Shown here in pieces: positions 19,187-31,700 of a stretch of 64,000 nt of DNA. Where the stretch lies: contig NC_021678.1 of assembly GCF_000247815.1 (NCBI RefSeq), forward strand, positions 2,278,782 to 2,342,781, written 5' to 3'. Under the pieces are notes generated by a model, which had not been told where the DNA came from, made no database searches, and worked only from the letters and a program-made list of their open reading frames with translations. Position 1 is the first letter of the stretch; each line of letters starts with the position of its first letter. Source of the DNA: Ficedula albicollis (taxonomy: Eukaryota > Chordata > Aves > Passeriformes > Muscicapidae). The translations under genes and the position numbers were made by a program.

Positions 19187-19192
19187 TTTATT
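19187..19192 (-). terminator. SGPL1: SGPL1 poly(A) signal AATAAA
   Basis: TTTATT on the plus strand reads AATAAA on the minus strand within GCCCAATAAATCCACG. It is the first canonical signal noticed downstream of the SGPL1 stop and lies just beyond the tandem duplication. Confidence 0.65.
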
Positions 19193-19196
19193 GGGC

Positions 19197-20707
19197 AAGG
19201 TATCATTGTGTTGTACGCAACCCTTCCGCTCCCCTCTCCCCCGAGTCATCAGAAAAGTGCAGATGAAATCCATGGCATGAAGACACACATCTCTCCTTGG
19301 TCCATCCCATTGGATATTCTTCATTCTAGTACCTAAGAACAGGTGAATCCCTTGGGAGTGCTTTGTACAAGCAACAGATTGAGTGTCCCGCTTGGAAAAC
19401 CTGAAAATCCTGCAGGAATTAACAGTGGCAAGGATCCCTCCAGGTCTAAAAGTACCATCCAGTTTCAGATCATAATCCAGTTCATCAAATTCTTCTCTCT
19501 TTTTTTGTCCTTGAAACAATCACACAGCCTGTAAATCCGTATTTCCAAGACCATTTGGCATGATAAAGTAAATGCAGATTACATGTTAGGTGACAAGGTT
19601 GAATAAAAACTACACACCAGGGAATTACAGTGGCCTATTCCCGACCACAGGATTACATTTACAGTACAGGACAAATACACGTGGAACAATTAAACCTACA
19701 AATATTATTAATAAGCAAAGCCCAGGATAGAATACATTGACTTACAAATAACATCTTCAAATACATCCAAAAATGTGAAATGGAGCACTGATCTGTTAGA
19801 TCCACCTACTTCCTGGGAGGAAAATGCAACCAGGGAAGGAAGAGAAGGGAGTTTCACTCTCCTTCAGCCCACCCCAATCCACCCCTTCTTTCTTTTAAAG
19901 CAGAAACAAAAAGAGTACCTCCCTTTTTTTTTTTTTTTTTGTTTTGTTAAAAAGGTATCATTGTGTTGTAGGCAACCCTTCCGCTCCCCTCTCCCCCGAG
20001 TCATCAGAAAAGTGCAGATGAAATCCATGGCATGAAGACACACATCTCTCCTTGGTCCATCCCATTGGATATTCTTCATTCTAGTACCTAAGAACAGGTG
20101 AATCCCTTGGGAGTGCTTTGTACAAGCAACAGATTGAGTGTCCCGCTTGGAAAACCTGAAAATCCTGCAGGAATTAACAGTGGCAAGGATCCCTCCAGGT
20201 CTAAAAGTACCATCCAGTTTCAGATCATAATCCAGTTCATCAAATTCTTCTCTCTTTTTTTGTCCTTGAAACAATCACACAGCCTGTAAATCCGTATTTC
20301 CAAGACCATTTGGCATGATAAAGTAAATGCAGATTACATGTTAGGTGACAAGGTTGAATAAAAACTACACACCAGGGAATTACAGTGGCCTATTCCCGAC
20401 CACAGGATTACATTTACAGTACAGGACAAATACACGTGGAACAATTAAACCTACAAATATTATTAATAAGCAAAGCCCAGGATAGAATACATTGACTTAC
20501 AAATAACATCTTCAAATACATCCAAAAATGTGAAATGGAGCACTGATCTGTTAGATCCACCTACTTCCTGGGAGGAAAATGCAACCAGGGAAGGAAGAGA
20601 AGGGAGTTTCACTCTCCTTCAGCCCACCCCAATCCACCCCTTCTTTCTTTTAAAGCAGAAACAAAAAGAGTACCTCCCTTTTTTTTTTTTTTTTTTCGTT
20701 TTGTTAA
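19197..20707. repeat. 755-bp direct tandem duplication in the SGPL1 3' UTR
   Basis: AAGGTATCATTGTGTTGTA begins at about 19197 and again at about 19952. The whole 755-bp unit repeats almost perfectly, ending at a poly-T run and GTTTTGTTAAA in both copies. Differences are minimal, such as TACGCAAC against TAGGCAAC and the poly-T length. The near-identity implies a very recent duplication or an assembly false duplication. Confidence 0.95.
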
Positions 20708-21743
20708 ATCTCGGTTCCAAAGAGAACCATCACAGTAGCCAGACACTGAAGACTGTCTCCAAAGTACTGCAAACTCAGAGATACAGTAATGGTCATATTG
20801 GCAAGACCTTGAGGGAACAAATAGGTCCAATGCAAACTGCCAGAGCTGAGAGTCTGTCTCTCATGAAGAGACTCTCGGGCAATTCAATGATTTCAAAAGG
20901 GCTCAGAGACTTGCATGAAGTCATCAAGCTCAGGGCAGATGGCCAAAATGCTTGTGTCTCCTAGCACAGGGAATAAAGCTGTTGGAAAGCCAGGATCCTT
21001 CCCACAGTGGCTGGGCCCAAGGCTGTGCTGGTTTGTGCAGAAGCTGGTCAGTGACCTCCTCATTCCTTAAAATTCCTGTGCTTCAGCCAGAGTCAGCTTC
21101 AGGCTAACAGGCTACAGCAGAGAGATGCCTTCAGATGCCCTGCACAGGACTGTGCAGACACAGCATGAAGTCTTCACCCACATGTGGGATTTCTGCCTGG
21201 GAAACTCTCTGCTCCATGCAAAAAGCTGAGAGGAAACATGGGAAAGCCCTGCAGGAGTAACTCCAACAGTACTTGAGAGATTCTGACTTGTCCTCGAGGC
21301 CACAACTGCCTCACAAGGCTGTGCTGGGAAAACTCTCTCACCCTAAAAACAGCAGGGAAAAATAGGAAGGCTGAGCCACGTGCCCAAGGCTGGAACACCT
21401 CTGACTTGCTGCATCCTTTCCTCAGCTTCTCCCAGCATCTTTGTAATACTGTGAAGGGACTTGGCTCATTACAACTACTATCCTACCTAACAGGCAAGGG
21501 TGCTTCCTCTGAGGCCAGCCTGCCTTTGAGGTCTGTTTTCAAAATTAGTACCATAAAGAAATGACCACAACCAAGGTCATGGTCAAACAGATGAACCCTC
21601 CAACCGTCCCTGGCGTGCCACAAAAAAAAAAGCCAGAGAAGCATCAAGGCACAATGGTGAATGCCCTTTTGACAATGTGCCTTAAAAGAATCAGTGCAAA
21701 GAGCTGAGATTACTGCTATTACAAAAATCACCTTTTTGATAGT

Positions 21744-21930
21744 AAAAGACTGTGGTTAAAAAAACCGTCTGCGCGACGTCCCTGGCTGTGACACGGGCCA
21801 GGGCCTGGCTCTGCTACAGCATCGTGAGGGGACAGACTAAAAGACCGTGGTTAAAAAAACCGTCTGCGCGACGTCCCTGGCTGTGACACGGGCCAGGGCC
21901 TGGCTCTGCTACAGCATCGTGAGGGGACAG
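21744..21930. repeat. 95-bp direct tandem duplication in the SGPL1 3' UTR
   Basis: AAAAGACTGTGGTTAAAAAA at 21744 recurs at 21839 with one early change (GACCGTGG). Both copies contain CCGTCTGCGCGACGTCCC and CATCGTGAGGGGACAG. Confidence 0.92.
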
Positions 21931-22755
21931 TGTAAAACCTTCAAGTTCTGAACAGTGAAATGAGCTCTGCACCTCCCTCTAGATTTGTGCAAGGGAAAAC
22001 AGCACTCCTGGGTGGTCAATGCATGTCTTCTACAAGAAGCAGGGGAGCAAAACAGCCACGATGTACCTGGGGTTTTCAGTACCATCCAGTTCCTCTCCCT
22101 ACACCAGCTGCTTGGTTTCTATTTCTGCTGTTGTTCAAGAGATTCCAGAAAAGGATTTTGTGTTGCTTTTTTTCCTCCCCCTCAGCAGATATTGATTGCA
22201 GCCTCACTGAGATCCCCAGAGGGGATTTCAAAAGGAGGCAGTGACTACCTTCCCTCTGCCAATTTATCAGCTCTGCATTACACAGATATAAGGCTCCCAG
22301 CAGTCTGTTAAATGCAGCAGCTCACGGGAATACTCAAGAGAACACAGAATTTCCAATTTGCTGTCTACCATTAACTTCCAGGAAGACTGGAGCTGTGGAA
22401 CTCAATGTGAGAACTCAAATTTAACACTTGGCTGGACACTGGTCTGAGGAGAAACAACAACTGAGGAATGAAGTGACATGCAGAATACCTGAGGAATTTA
22501 GAGCTGTGGAATGGACATTCAATTCACCATCAACAGCCATGATGAGAACAGGCAGGGGGGAGGGAGGAAAAGCCCTAAAACTGAAATTGGCCATGAAAAC
22601 AATGCAGATTTCAGAACAGACTAAGACAGGGGGGGAATTTTTCCAGATCAAGCCACCCTCAGAGCTGCAATTGTAGGAACTGCAATCTCTTTGCCTAGGA
22701 AACCTTTGGAACCACCCCAGTGCTGGCTGGCAAGGCACTGATTGTTGCACTGCAG

Positions 22756-25700
22756 TCAGCGGTGGCCGGGAGAGCCGTTCATGTGCTTCTCACTGCTGGG
22801 AACATCCGTGCTGTAGAGGCCATCCAGGTACGCCTGGGAGATCTCTGCCACCAGGCTCCTGTCTGGGACGGACTGTGCCATTCCATAGATGGCTCCCTAA
22901 GCAGAGAAGAGCAGGCTGTTACACAGGAGAAACACCCTCAGCCCAAGCAGCCCCTCACACTGTGCTGGCCCCCTCACCATGCCGGTGGTCTTGGCGTTGA
23001 GGTCCTTCATGATGTCCTGGATGCTGTCCCTGACATCCTTCAGGAACTGCTCGGCCACGCCGGGCTTCGTGTGCAGCTGCGTGATGCAGAGATGGATGCT
23101 GGGCAGGCAGGGCAGAGGGAAGACATTAACCACCTCCAGTACACACAGCTCCACGTTTTCTGAGCACCCAGCAGCAGCTGAGCCCTTCTGTGGCCTGGGA
23201 TAACTGTGGATCTCCTTCAAACAGCATTCCCACTAAGGGTAATCCTGCAAAATGCTTGCTAGAACCAGCTCCTTCTTCCTTCCTTACTTCATCATTAGGT
23301 TACAGTTTCTCACCTCATTCCAGGCACCTCTGGTGAGAAAAATGCAGCTGCCTGCAAGCACAGTAACCCCTGCCATCCTTTCTCTCTCCTTCCTCTGCAG
23401 CTTCTAAGCCATCACCAGAAGGAAGCACCCACCTCTGAGCTCTCTGGACTTTGCTTCACATGGCAAGTCAAAATTTTTTTCAGTGCAGCTCCATCTGGGA
23501 ACACTGGCCCCTTTTGCCAACAATTTCCCACCTAAGGAAAGTCTCTGACAAAGATTAATCTTACACTGAAAATGATCAGCCCTTCACTGTTGTTTTAATT
23601 TCCTTCATCTTCAGTGGACAGGAGGAAGACAGTAAAAATAAATAAATCGATCTACAAACCCTCAGTTAACTAAACATGAGATAGAGCCTTGGTTATTTAT
23701 ATTTTTCTGCTTGTATTAGATAGAGGTAAATAGAAAGGGAGCCTCAGATATATCCTCTGCCAGGCTCATTAAAATTAGTAGTACTTTATCTTCACTGCTG
23801 TATAATTGCATTACAGAAGTGATTCCTGCTCTGCAGAGGAAAATTCTACATACAATTTATCAGCTGTGGACAACAGTACTCAGCAAATCACGAGAGCTAC
23901 GTGGCCTGAAGCTGACCATCCTGCATACCCTGGCTAAATACATCACTCCATGGTCTCCACACACTCACCTTGGTGGGAACTGTAGGACATTCAAGTTCCA
24001 TCCTTTTGCAGCTAGAAAATTTGATAATCGATAGATGTCAAAAGTGTCCGAGCCAATGGAGAGGACAGACACCTCTGGCTTCCCAAAAATGAAGATGCTG
24101 TCAATTTTTCTCAACCTTGAAAAGAAGGAAAAAAAAGAAATGACTGATCAGGGTTCCAGGGTTCAGACATTCTGTCCACCTAGCTGAAGCCTTAAAGGAA
24201 AAGCTTAAAGGGAACAGATGGCAGCACATTCCAACCCAAAAATCATGCACCCAGCCCGGGCCATTGGGACTTGCCAGAGGACCTGGGTCATTACATACCC
24301 AAAAGTCAAGTAAACTCAGGAAGAAATGGAAAGGAGGGAAGGCAGAAAAGCAGAGAAGATCAGTTTCTCTTACACAGCCACCCAAGCACCCCAACAAAGA
24401 GTATAACCCTTCATTTGTCCTCCCTTCAGATTCCCCCTCAGCCACAGCTGCGGAAGAAGGAATTCTCAAAGCCAGGCTGAATAAAGGTGTGTGCACTGCT
24501 CCCATCTGTGTCCCTCAGCTATCTGGGCACAAATGTTCTCCCAGAACTGCCCAGTAGGTTCCCCCCAGCAGATACCAGGGAAAAACAAAACAACAGCAGT
24601 TTGGGAGGAGGGGTCCAGCCCAGGGCTGAAGAGCAGGATCCAAACACGTACTCAGATTCGAGGAAACGAGCTGTCTTAATGATCCTCTTTGTAGCCTCAA
24701 CATAGCCCGACTCTCCAATGTGCAGCAGGGTTGCCCAACATGCAGCTATGATCCCACCAGGCCTGGAGCCTGCCACGGAGGGGGAGGCATAAATTCCCCC
24801 TTGCCAGTCTGGGGCTATGAAGAACTGGTACTTCCTGTACTCCTTGTCACTGTAGAGCACCACCGAGGAGCCCTTGGGAGCGTAGCCATACTGCAAGGGG
24901 CACAGAAAGGGTTAGAATGCAGCAAGAGGGCACAGGAATGCACCCAAGTCCTCACCCAGATCCCATTTGTTCATCTGCTGGAGAACAAAAAGCTCTGCAG
25001 AGGGCTTGGGACAGGCTGGATCCATGGGCAGAGGTTCAACAAGACCAAGTGCCAGGTCCTGCCCTTGGGTCACAGCAACCCCTTGCAGCTCCAGGCTGGG
25101 GCAGAGGGCTGGAAAGAGCCTTGGAGTGCTGTCCATGTGGCAATGGCAGCTGGGCTGGATCAGGAACAGTGTGACCAGCAGGACCAGGGCACTGATTGTC
25201 CCTCTGTGCTGGGGGCCCTTGAGTGCTGCGTCCAGTTCTGGGCCCTCACAGCCAGAGAGCCCTGGAGGGGCTGGAGCGTGTCCAGGAAAGGGTCTGGAGC
25301 CCCAGGAGCAGGTGAGGGAGCTGGCAAAGGGGCTCAGCCTGGAGAAAAGGAGGTTCAGGGGGGACCTTCTGGCTCTGCACAACTCCCTGACAGGAGGGGA
25401 CAGCCAGAGGGGGTCAGGCTGTGCTCAGAGAAAACAAGTGACAGGACAAGAGGAAACAGCTTCAAGTTGTGCCAGGGGATGTTAAGGTTAAAAATCAGGA
25501 GAAATTTCTTTCTGGAAGGGGGAAAAGGGGCTGCCCAGGAAGGTGGTGGAGTCTCCATGCCTGGAGGTGTTCATTGAATGACTGGATGTGGCACTCAGTG
25601 CTCTGGTCTGGTCGATAAGGTGGGGATTGGTCACAAGCTGGACTCAATTTTGGAGGTCTTTTCCAGCCTGAGGGGTTCTGTACTTTGGCACATTGCACAA

Positions 25701-28700
25701 AGCACGTGAACAGAGCAGCCCCTACCCGTGCACCTCAGTGCTCCTCCACACAGTAGGGAAGAAATGCCCAAAGATGGCAGGATGGCAACAGGAGTCACAC
25801 CCCAAAAATGGAAGCACTGGAAGACCCCTCTCCCCTCTCCTTACCTTGTGGGTGTCAGCAGAAATGCTGGTCACACCTTCCACACGGAAGTCAAAGGGAC
25901 GCTTTAAGGGGAACCCTGCCTTGTCCATGAAAGCAATAAGGAATCCACCCAGGCAGGCATCCACGTGGAAGGGGATTTTGTACTTCACTGCAAGCTGTGT
26001 GTGAACAAGAGATCAGGGAACAAAATGATGTGGCTGGGGCACCCAAACTCCAGTCACCAAAATGTATTTGGCATTTCACAGGTAAATGTCCACTGAGCCC
26101 TTTGAGAACATCACACCACTCTCAATGTGGAAGGGCTGGCTGTTTGTGGGACGCCTTTTCCTGCCTTCCACACATAGGAAAAACAATGTGGCATTTTGGT
26201 AGCTTGCTGTGTTTGCCAAAGGAATGTGACAACATTGTCTGAAAGGAGTATCCATAATAAAGTAAAAGGGCATGAGCCAAATGAACAGAAGGTCAGAGGC
26301 CTTGGCTGGTCACACACAAAATAAATAACTGGAGCACAGAGAGGAAAGAAATCAAGAGATGTGTTTGGAAAATAAGATCCCAGCCCTGACTCCTACTCTC
26401 TCTATACATTCTTCAGACTTTTACACCAATTTTGCTACAACCAGCAGGCCCTAAATCAAAGCCTTTTCACCAGGTGAGCCATTTGGGTGTTCTTTCCTCT
26501 CAGGCAACAAAGAAAGAGCACTTGCTACATCTTACATTTGAGCTCATTTGAGGACAGTAATACTCTTCAGCCAGTGGGATCCCCCCATCAAATTCACTGC
26601 TCATCATCCTGGAACCCCTCTGCTCTTCTTGTGCTGGCTTTGCTGCTACAACACACAAGTTCTTACAGGTAGGGGTGTCCTACCTCTGCCACCTCTTCAA
26701 TGGGGTCCATAATTCCGTGTGGGAACTGGGGAGCAGAACAGACCAGCATGGCTGTGTTCCTCGAGATAGCTCTCCTCATTGCCTGAAGATTTAAAGAGAG
26801 AAGATGCTCACATTCCATTTACCAAGTGCCATCCTGCCAAAAAAGATAAAGAGTGAGAACGTGCAGAGCCGTTCTTAAAAACCAATGCAAAAAAAGTGCA
26901 CAGAGAGGAAGGCAATGAGCTGCAACCACTCATCCACTTGGAAATACCATAGTATTTTTGTTCACCCTCCTCTGAAATCTGGGCTATTTATGAAAAACAA
27001 ATTACCTGAGACTAAATTAAATCCATGGGACAAAGGGATAACATCCAGTTAATTCAAATACAGTTTCGTCTGCAATGACAGGCACTTACTCATGCTGTTT
27101 TTCATTTTTCCAGAAAGCATTCCTCCCTCTTTATCCACTGACTCCCTACCTGGACAGGTAGATTTCCTTCCTAGTTGCTGTGCAATATTAATTTCCTCAC
27201 AGAGAGAGACTGAAGTGATACCTGAACATCCACTTCCATAGCCTTGGTCAGTGGTATTTGGATCAGCTTCAGCCCAAAGTAGTGTGCTGCCTTGTCAAAG
27301 GCTGCGTGGGCACTCACTGGGACCAACCTGGAAAAGGAACAGATGAAATGAATGTAACATTTGCTGTCTCCCATCTCGAGTGACAGTGGCTGAACAGCCC
27401 TAATTAACCCTGTTTTCTGAGGCCTCATATCATTATCAGAGTCTTAAATGTTAGAGAGGGAAGAAAAGAACCACCGTGTTTTGTTTCTTTTTATATTTTC
27501 CCCTCAAAGCAATTAACCAGAGAAATATTTTCCATGCACCATCTAGAAAAGAGGCAGCACATTAGAGACAGCAAATCCTCTATTAGCAGTGTAATGATTA
27601 GCACAATTCCCCATTTGAACTCCAACCAGCCCAACTCCAGCCTCAGAGCTGGCTAAGAAAAAGGCTAAGCCTTCTTTGATCTGAATAAATCAAACCTCTT
27701 GAATACTTCAAAGGGGCTGACAATCTCTGCTCGAGAGCAGAGCTGATCTGAGCAGGCTGTCTAGAGCAGCAGACAGGTATTGCCAAAATAGAGCTGCTCA
27801 GCACAGCCCCCAGCAACATCTGTGCCCCCCAGGCTGCTTTAAAGCTTCCTGTGCTTTGGAACTCTCCTTTCCACACAGGTTTTCCCTCCTCCAGACAGAG
27901 ATGGACAAGGAATAGGTGGCAATGAGCTATGAAATTAAGGATTATGGAGGACCAGCACCATCTCAGGGTTCTGGACCTCAAGGGGACAGAAAATCCCACA
28001 AACCCCCAAAGGAAGAAGCTGTGGTGGCACCACTCACATTTCTGGCTGTTTGATGCCTCTCTCATAAGCCAGGTCTCTGTATGCCTTGCAGGCCATCAGG
28101 ATGCTCTCAGTCCCCCCAGATGTCATCTGTCACCAGAAAAGAAGCAAACAAGGAAAAATAACAATGGGTGTTGCAGGAGGGAAAAGCAGAAAGGGGGTGT
28201 AGGCACAGCATCTCTTGTCTCTGCTTCAGAGGTGCATGAGACAAGTCAGGGTTTAAAGGGCAGCAGAAGTCACTGAACAGCACAGGGCAGCTTTCTGACA
28301 CTCAGCTTGAAAATGCGCATTTAAATGTTGAATATTTAAATGGGATGGGGGAAAGGGAACACACAAAAAGTATAACATTCCAGAGCCCAACAGGAGGGGA
28401 CCACATTGCACAGTCACCTCACCTCACAAAACTATATATACTTAAGCTCTTGATTACCTGGGGATTGTTTATCTGCATTACAGATTAATTATGCCACGCA
28501 CATGGAAACAATGAAGTTGGTTCTGTGCTAAGTCAGCGAAGTCCAGCAGGGTTTATTAGGTCTGGAGCAGTGCCATGCCAAGGCATGGAGTCACCTCAGG
28601 GTTGGCACCACCCCTGAGCTACAAAACCTTCCCAGAACCTGGAATGCTGCAGGACTTGGAGCTCTCTCCCACCTCCTCTCTGCTGAGACCAGCCCAGGTC

Positions 28701-31700
28701 TGCTCAATACCAGAGCTTCCAAGCCCTCAGGGACACAAGAAATTTTACACCAGGAGGAATTTGTGCATTCCTCTCCCCAGCCAGTCCCTCAGCATCCACA
28801 GCACCCACTAACCCTGGGTCTGCATCGGGAGGTGGAAGAGAGAAAGGCACACACAGGTTTACTACTGCATACTTGAACTCAAGAGCTGGTGCAAATACAC
28901 AAATTAAACTCTTTACAGGGAGGGCCTCCTCAAGTGAGAGGTCTCTTGTAGTCAGCTTTTATGAGTTCTGGCATGCAGAGGTACAACCTTCCCCAGTAAA
29001 ATTTTAACCTGGGAAAATGTGAGGTTGGTTTGTCAAGCAGCCTGCAGGACTGACTGGGTGAGCCATAACCTGAGGATATGGGGTAGCTGGGACACTTATA
29101 CAGAGGTTCAGGGAAATGAGGAATCAAAATCTACTTATACTTCTTATGGGGAACTAATTTTGCTCCTCAGACCTGCTGAACCAACTGCAACTTCCCCTTT
29201 TTACCTCTTCCCCCACAAAAATAAACATAAAAAGGACCAAATCCCATTAGCATGCCTTATGACATCTCTAAGTTTGGGGTTTCCTTTGTTTTTTCCGTGC
29301 TGACACAGCTGCAAACCCTGAAAATGCAAAGAAGTGTGACTGTGTGACAATGACTAAACATGAGGTACAGATATAAAGAACAAAGTTCACAGCCTGCCAG
29401 GATTTGTTCCCAACACAATCCAAGCCAGCAGCAGCTGCTGCCACAGGCAGTGTGGAAGCAACTGTCACACCACAGACAATTCCTGCTTTTTGGGGATGTT
29501 TAAAAGCAACAGCTGTCAGAGATAAAACCTAACAGAGCTTCACACTGGATAAAGACATTGCTGCATTAACTGTGGAGCAAATGGATGGCAGCAGGAACAC
29601 AATGTTTTAAGGGTTTTATGGGCTGTGCCACTCACTTCTCAATGTCCTTTATGAAAAGATCAGTCAGGCTGTGATTACCTTTGGGGGAAAAAAAAAAACC
29701 CAGCTAGTGATAGACTACCTTCCTATTCCTACTGGGTGGAGAAGAGGAATGGGATTATTGCATACTTGTGCCTGTCCTTGCAACACTGCTCAGGGTAATG
29801 ATTGTGAAAACCTTGCTAGGAAGGATGTGGGGATCTTGGGATTCATGTTACCGAACACCAGGCCTGCTCCTTGTTGGGCAGCATTCCCTGTGCTCACCTA
29901 GACAATCTGCTCTTGAAAAAGCAGCCTCTGTGCAGTCTTATTCCCATTTCAATCCAAACATTTGCCTTCATATGTAACAAGCCTTTCCTCAAGGTCTGGC
30001 TTTATCCCCTGCGTGGAAATGCTGAGCCACACACAGTTTGTGGTAGGTCAGAGCCAACACTTGTCAGCAGTCAGTCACATGCAGGGTAAGGAGGAGCATC
30101 CAGGATCCTTCTCCCAGACAACCACACAAAGCTTGTTCAGACAGCTGCAAATCCACCCAAAAACCCAAATTTCAGACAGCTCAGCTGAATTTAGCTCAGC
30201 TTCCTAAAGTGGCCCACAGTCAGCATATCATGAGTGTCCACCAAGGAGAAGTGCCCAAGTCTGGAGCAGCACCTTCAGCCCAGCACAGCTCCAACAGCAA
30301 AACCTTCTTGGTCCACATGGATTATACCTGTGGATGGAGCCTGCTCCTCTACAGGAGGCTTTGTCAGCTCAGCCACCGACAGCAAACTCGTTCTGCTGCA
30401 GCCAGAGCCTGAATCACGGTCACAGGATCCGAGTTCCCCAGTGCCCGCGGCGCCGGCTCCCGGCCAGGGCGCGGTGATTCAGCACCGCCCAGGGCTCACA
30501 CACATTCTTCTCTCCCCTCAATCAAAGCCCACAGGCTCGGGCCACGCCACGGGGAAAAGGGGCTGCAAACAGGCATTGTTTTAAACAGCTCTGCAACCCT
30601 GCACTAGCTTCAAAGGCCAGGAAAAACGTGGGGGGGAAAGGGAAAGTAAACAGACGTTTTGTGTTCTTGATTTATTTGTTGTTTTGCAAATGGGAGGGGA
30701 GAGAGCACAGGGGATAAATATCCCTCCTGCTTTCCAAACGCAGTATATCACTTCCATTGCTTCCCTCCCTCTAAATCCCAGTGCTCTGGAACCTCAACAT
30801 TACAACAGCAACAAGAGATATGGTCCCTATTCCACGATTCCTTTGGGCTGGAATATTCCACTGTCAAACTTTCAGACATTAAAGAACCACTTCGGTTCAT
30901 GATCTCTAAAGTTTTGCTCCATTTTCACCTGAAGAAACATGTCCATTCAGACCCTGGAGACAAAGCTGACCAAAAGTTTCTCTAAGCTGAACCACTCCAT
31001 GAATTAAAAACAAAAAAGCAAACTACAAAATTTATTTCTAGGGCAACAAAGGAAAAAAAAAAACAAAAACCAACACACCACAATCCACTGCACGGTCATA
31101 ATGTTGTAGCAGCCTCCCATAAAACCCCTGCAAACCTGCAGGTTGTAAATTCCACAGCTTGTGTCTCTCAAGGCGACCTGCTCATCACTACAGATAAAAT
31201 CTGACATATCTGCACAGTTTAAGCCCCCCTCAAGACACATCACTCACATCTCCCTACTTAAAAGTGCAGCCGAAGTTTGGAAGCCACAGAATTTGGGGAG
31301 AAGAGACAAAATGGGTTTCTACAGGAGGTTTAGGCTTGCATCTGGTGATTTTGCCTTCTCTCCCTGTCTTCAGCTGTAGAACAAGTGGAAGAAGAATTCA
31401 GAGATCCACATCAAATACTCACAAGTCACCCACACAGAATTTTCCCCTACATTCCAAAGCTGCCCTTTCTTTTCAAAGTTCAAAAAGCTACTTAAAAAAA
31501 AAAATACTGCAGCTTGCATAAAAGTGGTGATTTCACCCCAAATTACAGAGGAAATCCACACAGCCAACACTGCAAAACAATGCACCTTGTGAACATGAGC
31601 ACATCAGACAAAACAAACTCCCCTGCTCCTCTTCTATGTGCTGAGCTTAATTAGTCCTTCCAAATCATTGCAAGAATGTGATTAGAATCTTCCAGGCACC

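Larger units (their letters stand above)
19165..22755 (-). other. SGPL1: SGPL1 3' untranslated region
   Basis: Non-coding stretch from the SGPL1 stop codon to the first good minus-strand poly(A) signal. It contains a 755-bp tandem duplication and a 95-bp tandem duplication. A 116-codon minus frame at 19169-19519, repeated at 19864-20274, is not recognised and is treated as chance within the UTR. The UTR end is inferred from the signal, not from transcript data. Confidence 0.55.

Noticed and set aside
19169..19519. 116-codon minus frame (begins MFQGQKKREEFDEL), repeated at 19864-20274
   Set aside because: Lies in the SGPL1 3' UTR and is repeated only because the UTR is duplicated. I recognise no homologue; conservation in other birds would be needed to revive it.
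24720..25577. 285-codon plus frame in the SGPL1 locus
   Set aside because: Overlaps an SGPL1 exon on the other strand and a CR1 copy; it shows no reverse transcriptase motifs or other conserved protein.
30430..30550. Possible alternative SGPL1 promoter
   Set aside because: Only a small GC-rich patch; no donor, TATA or start codon in a sensible arrangement was found.
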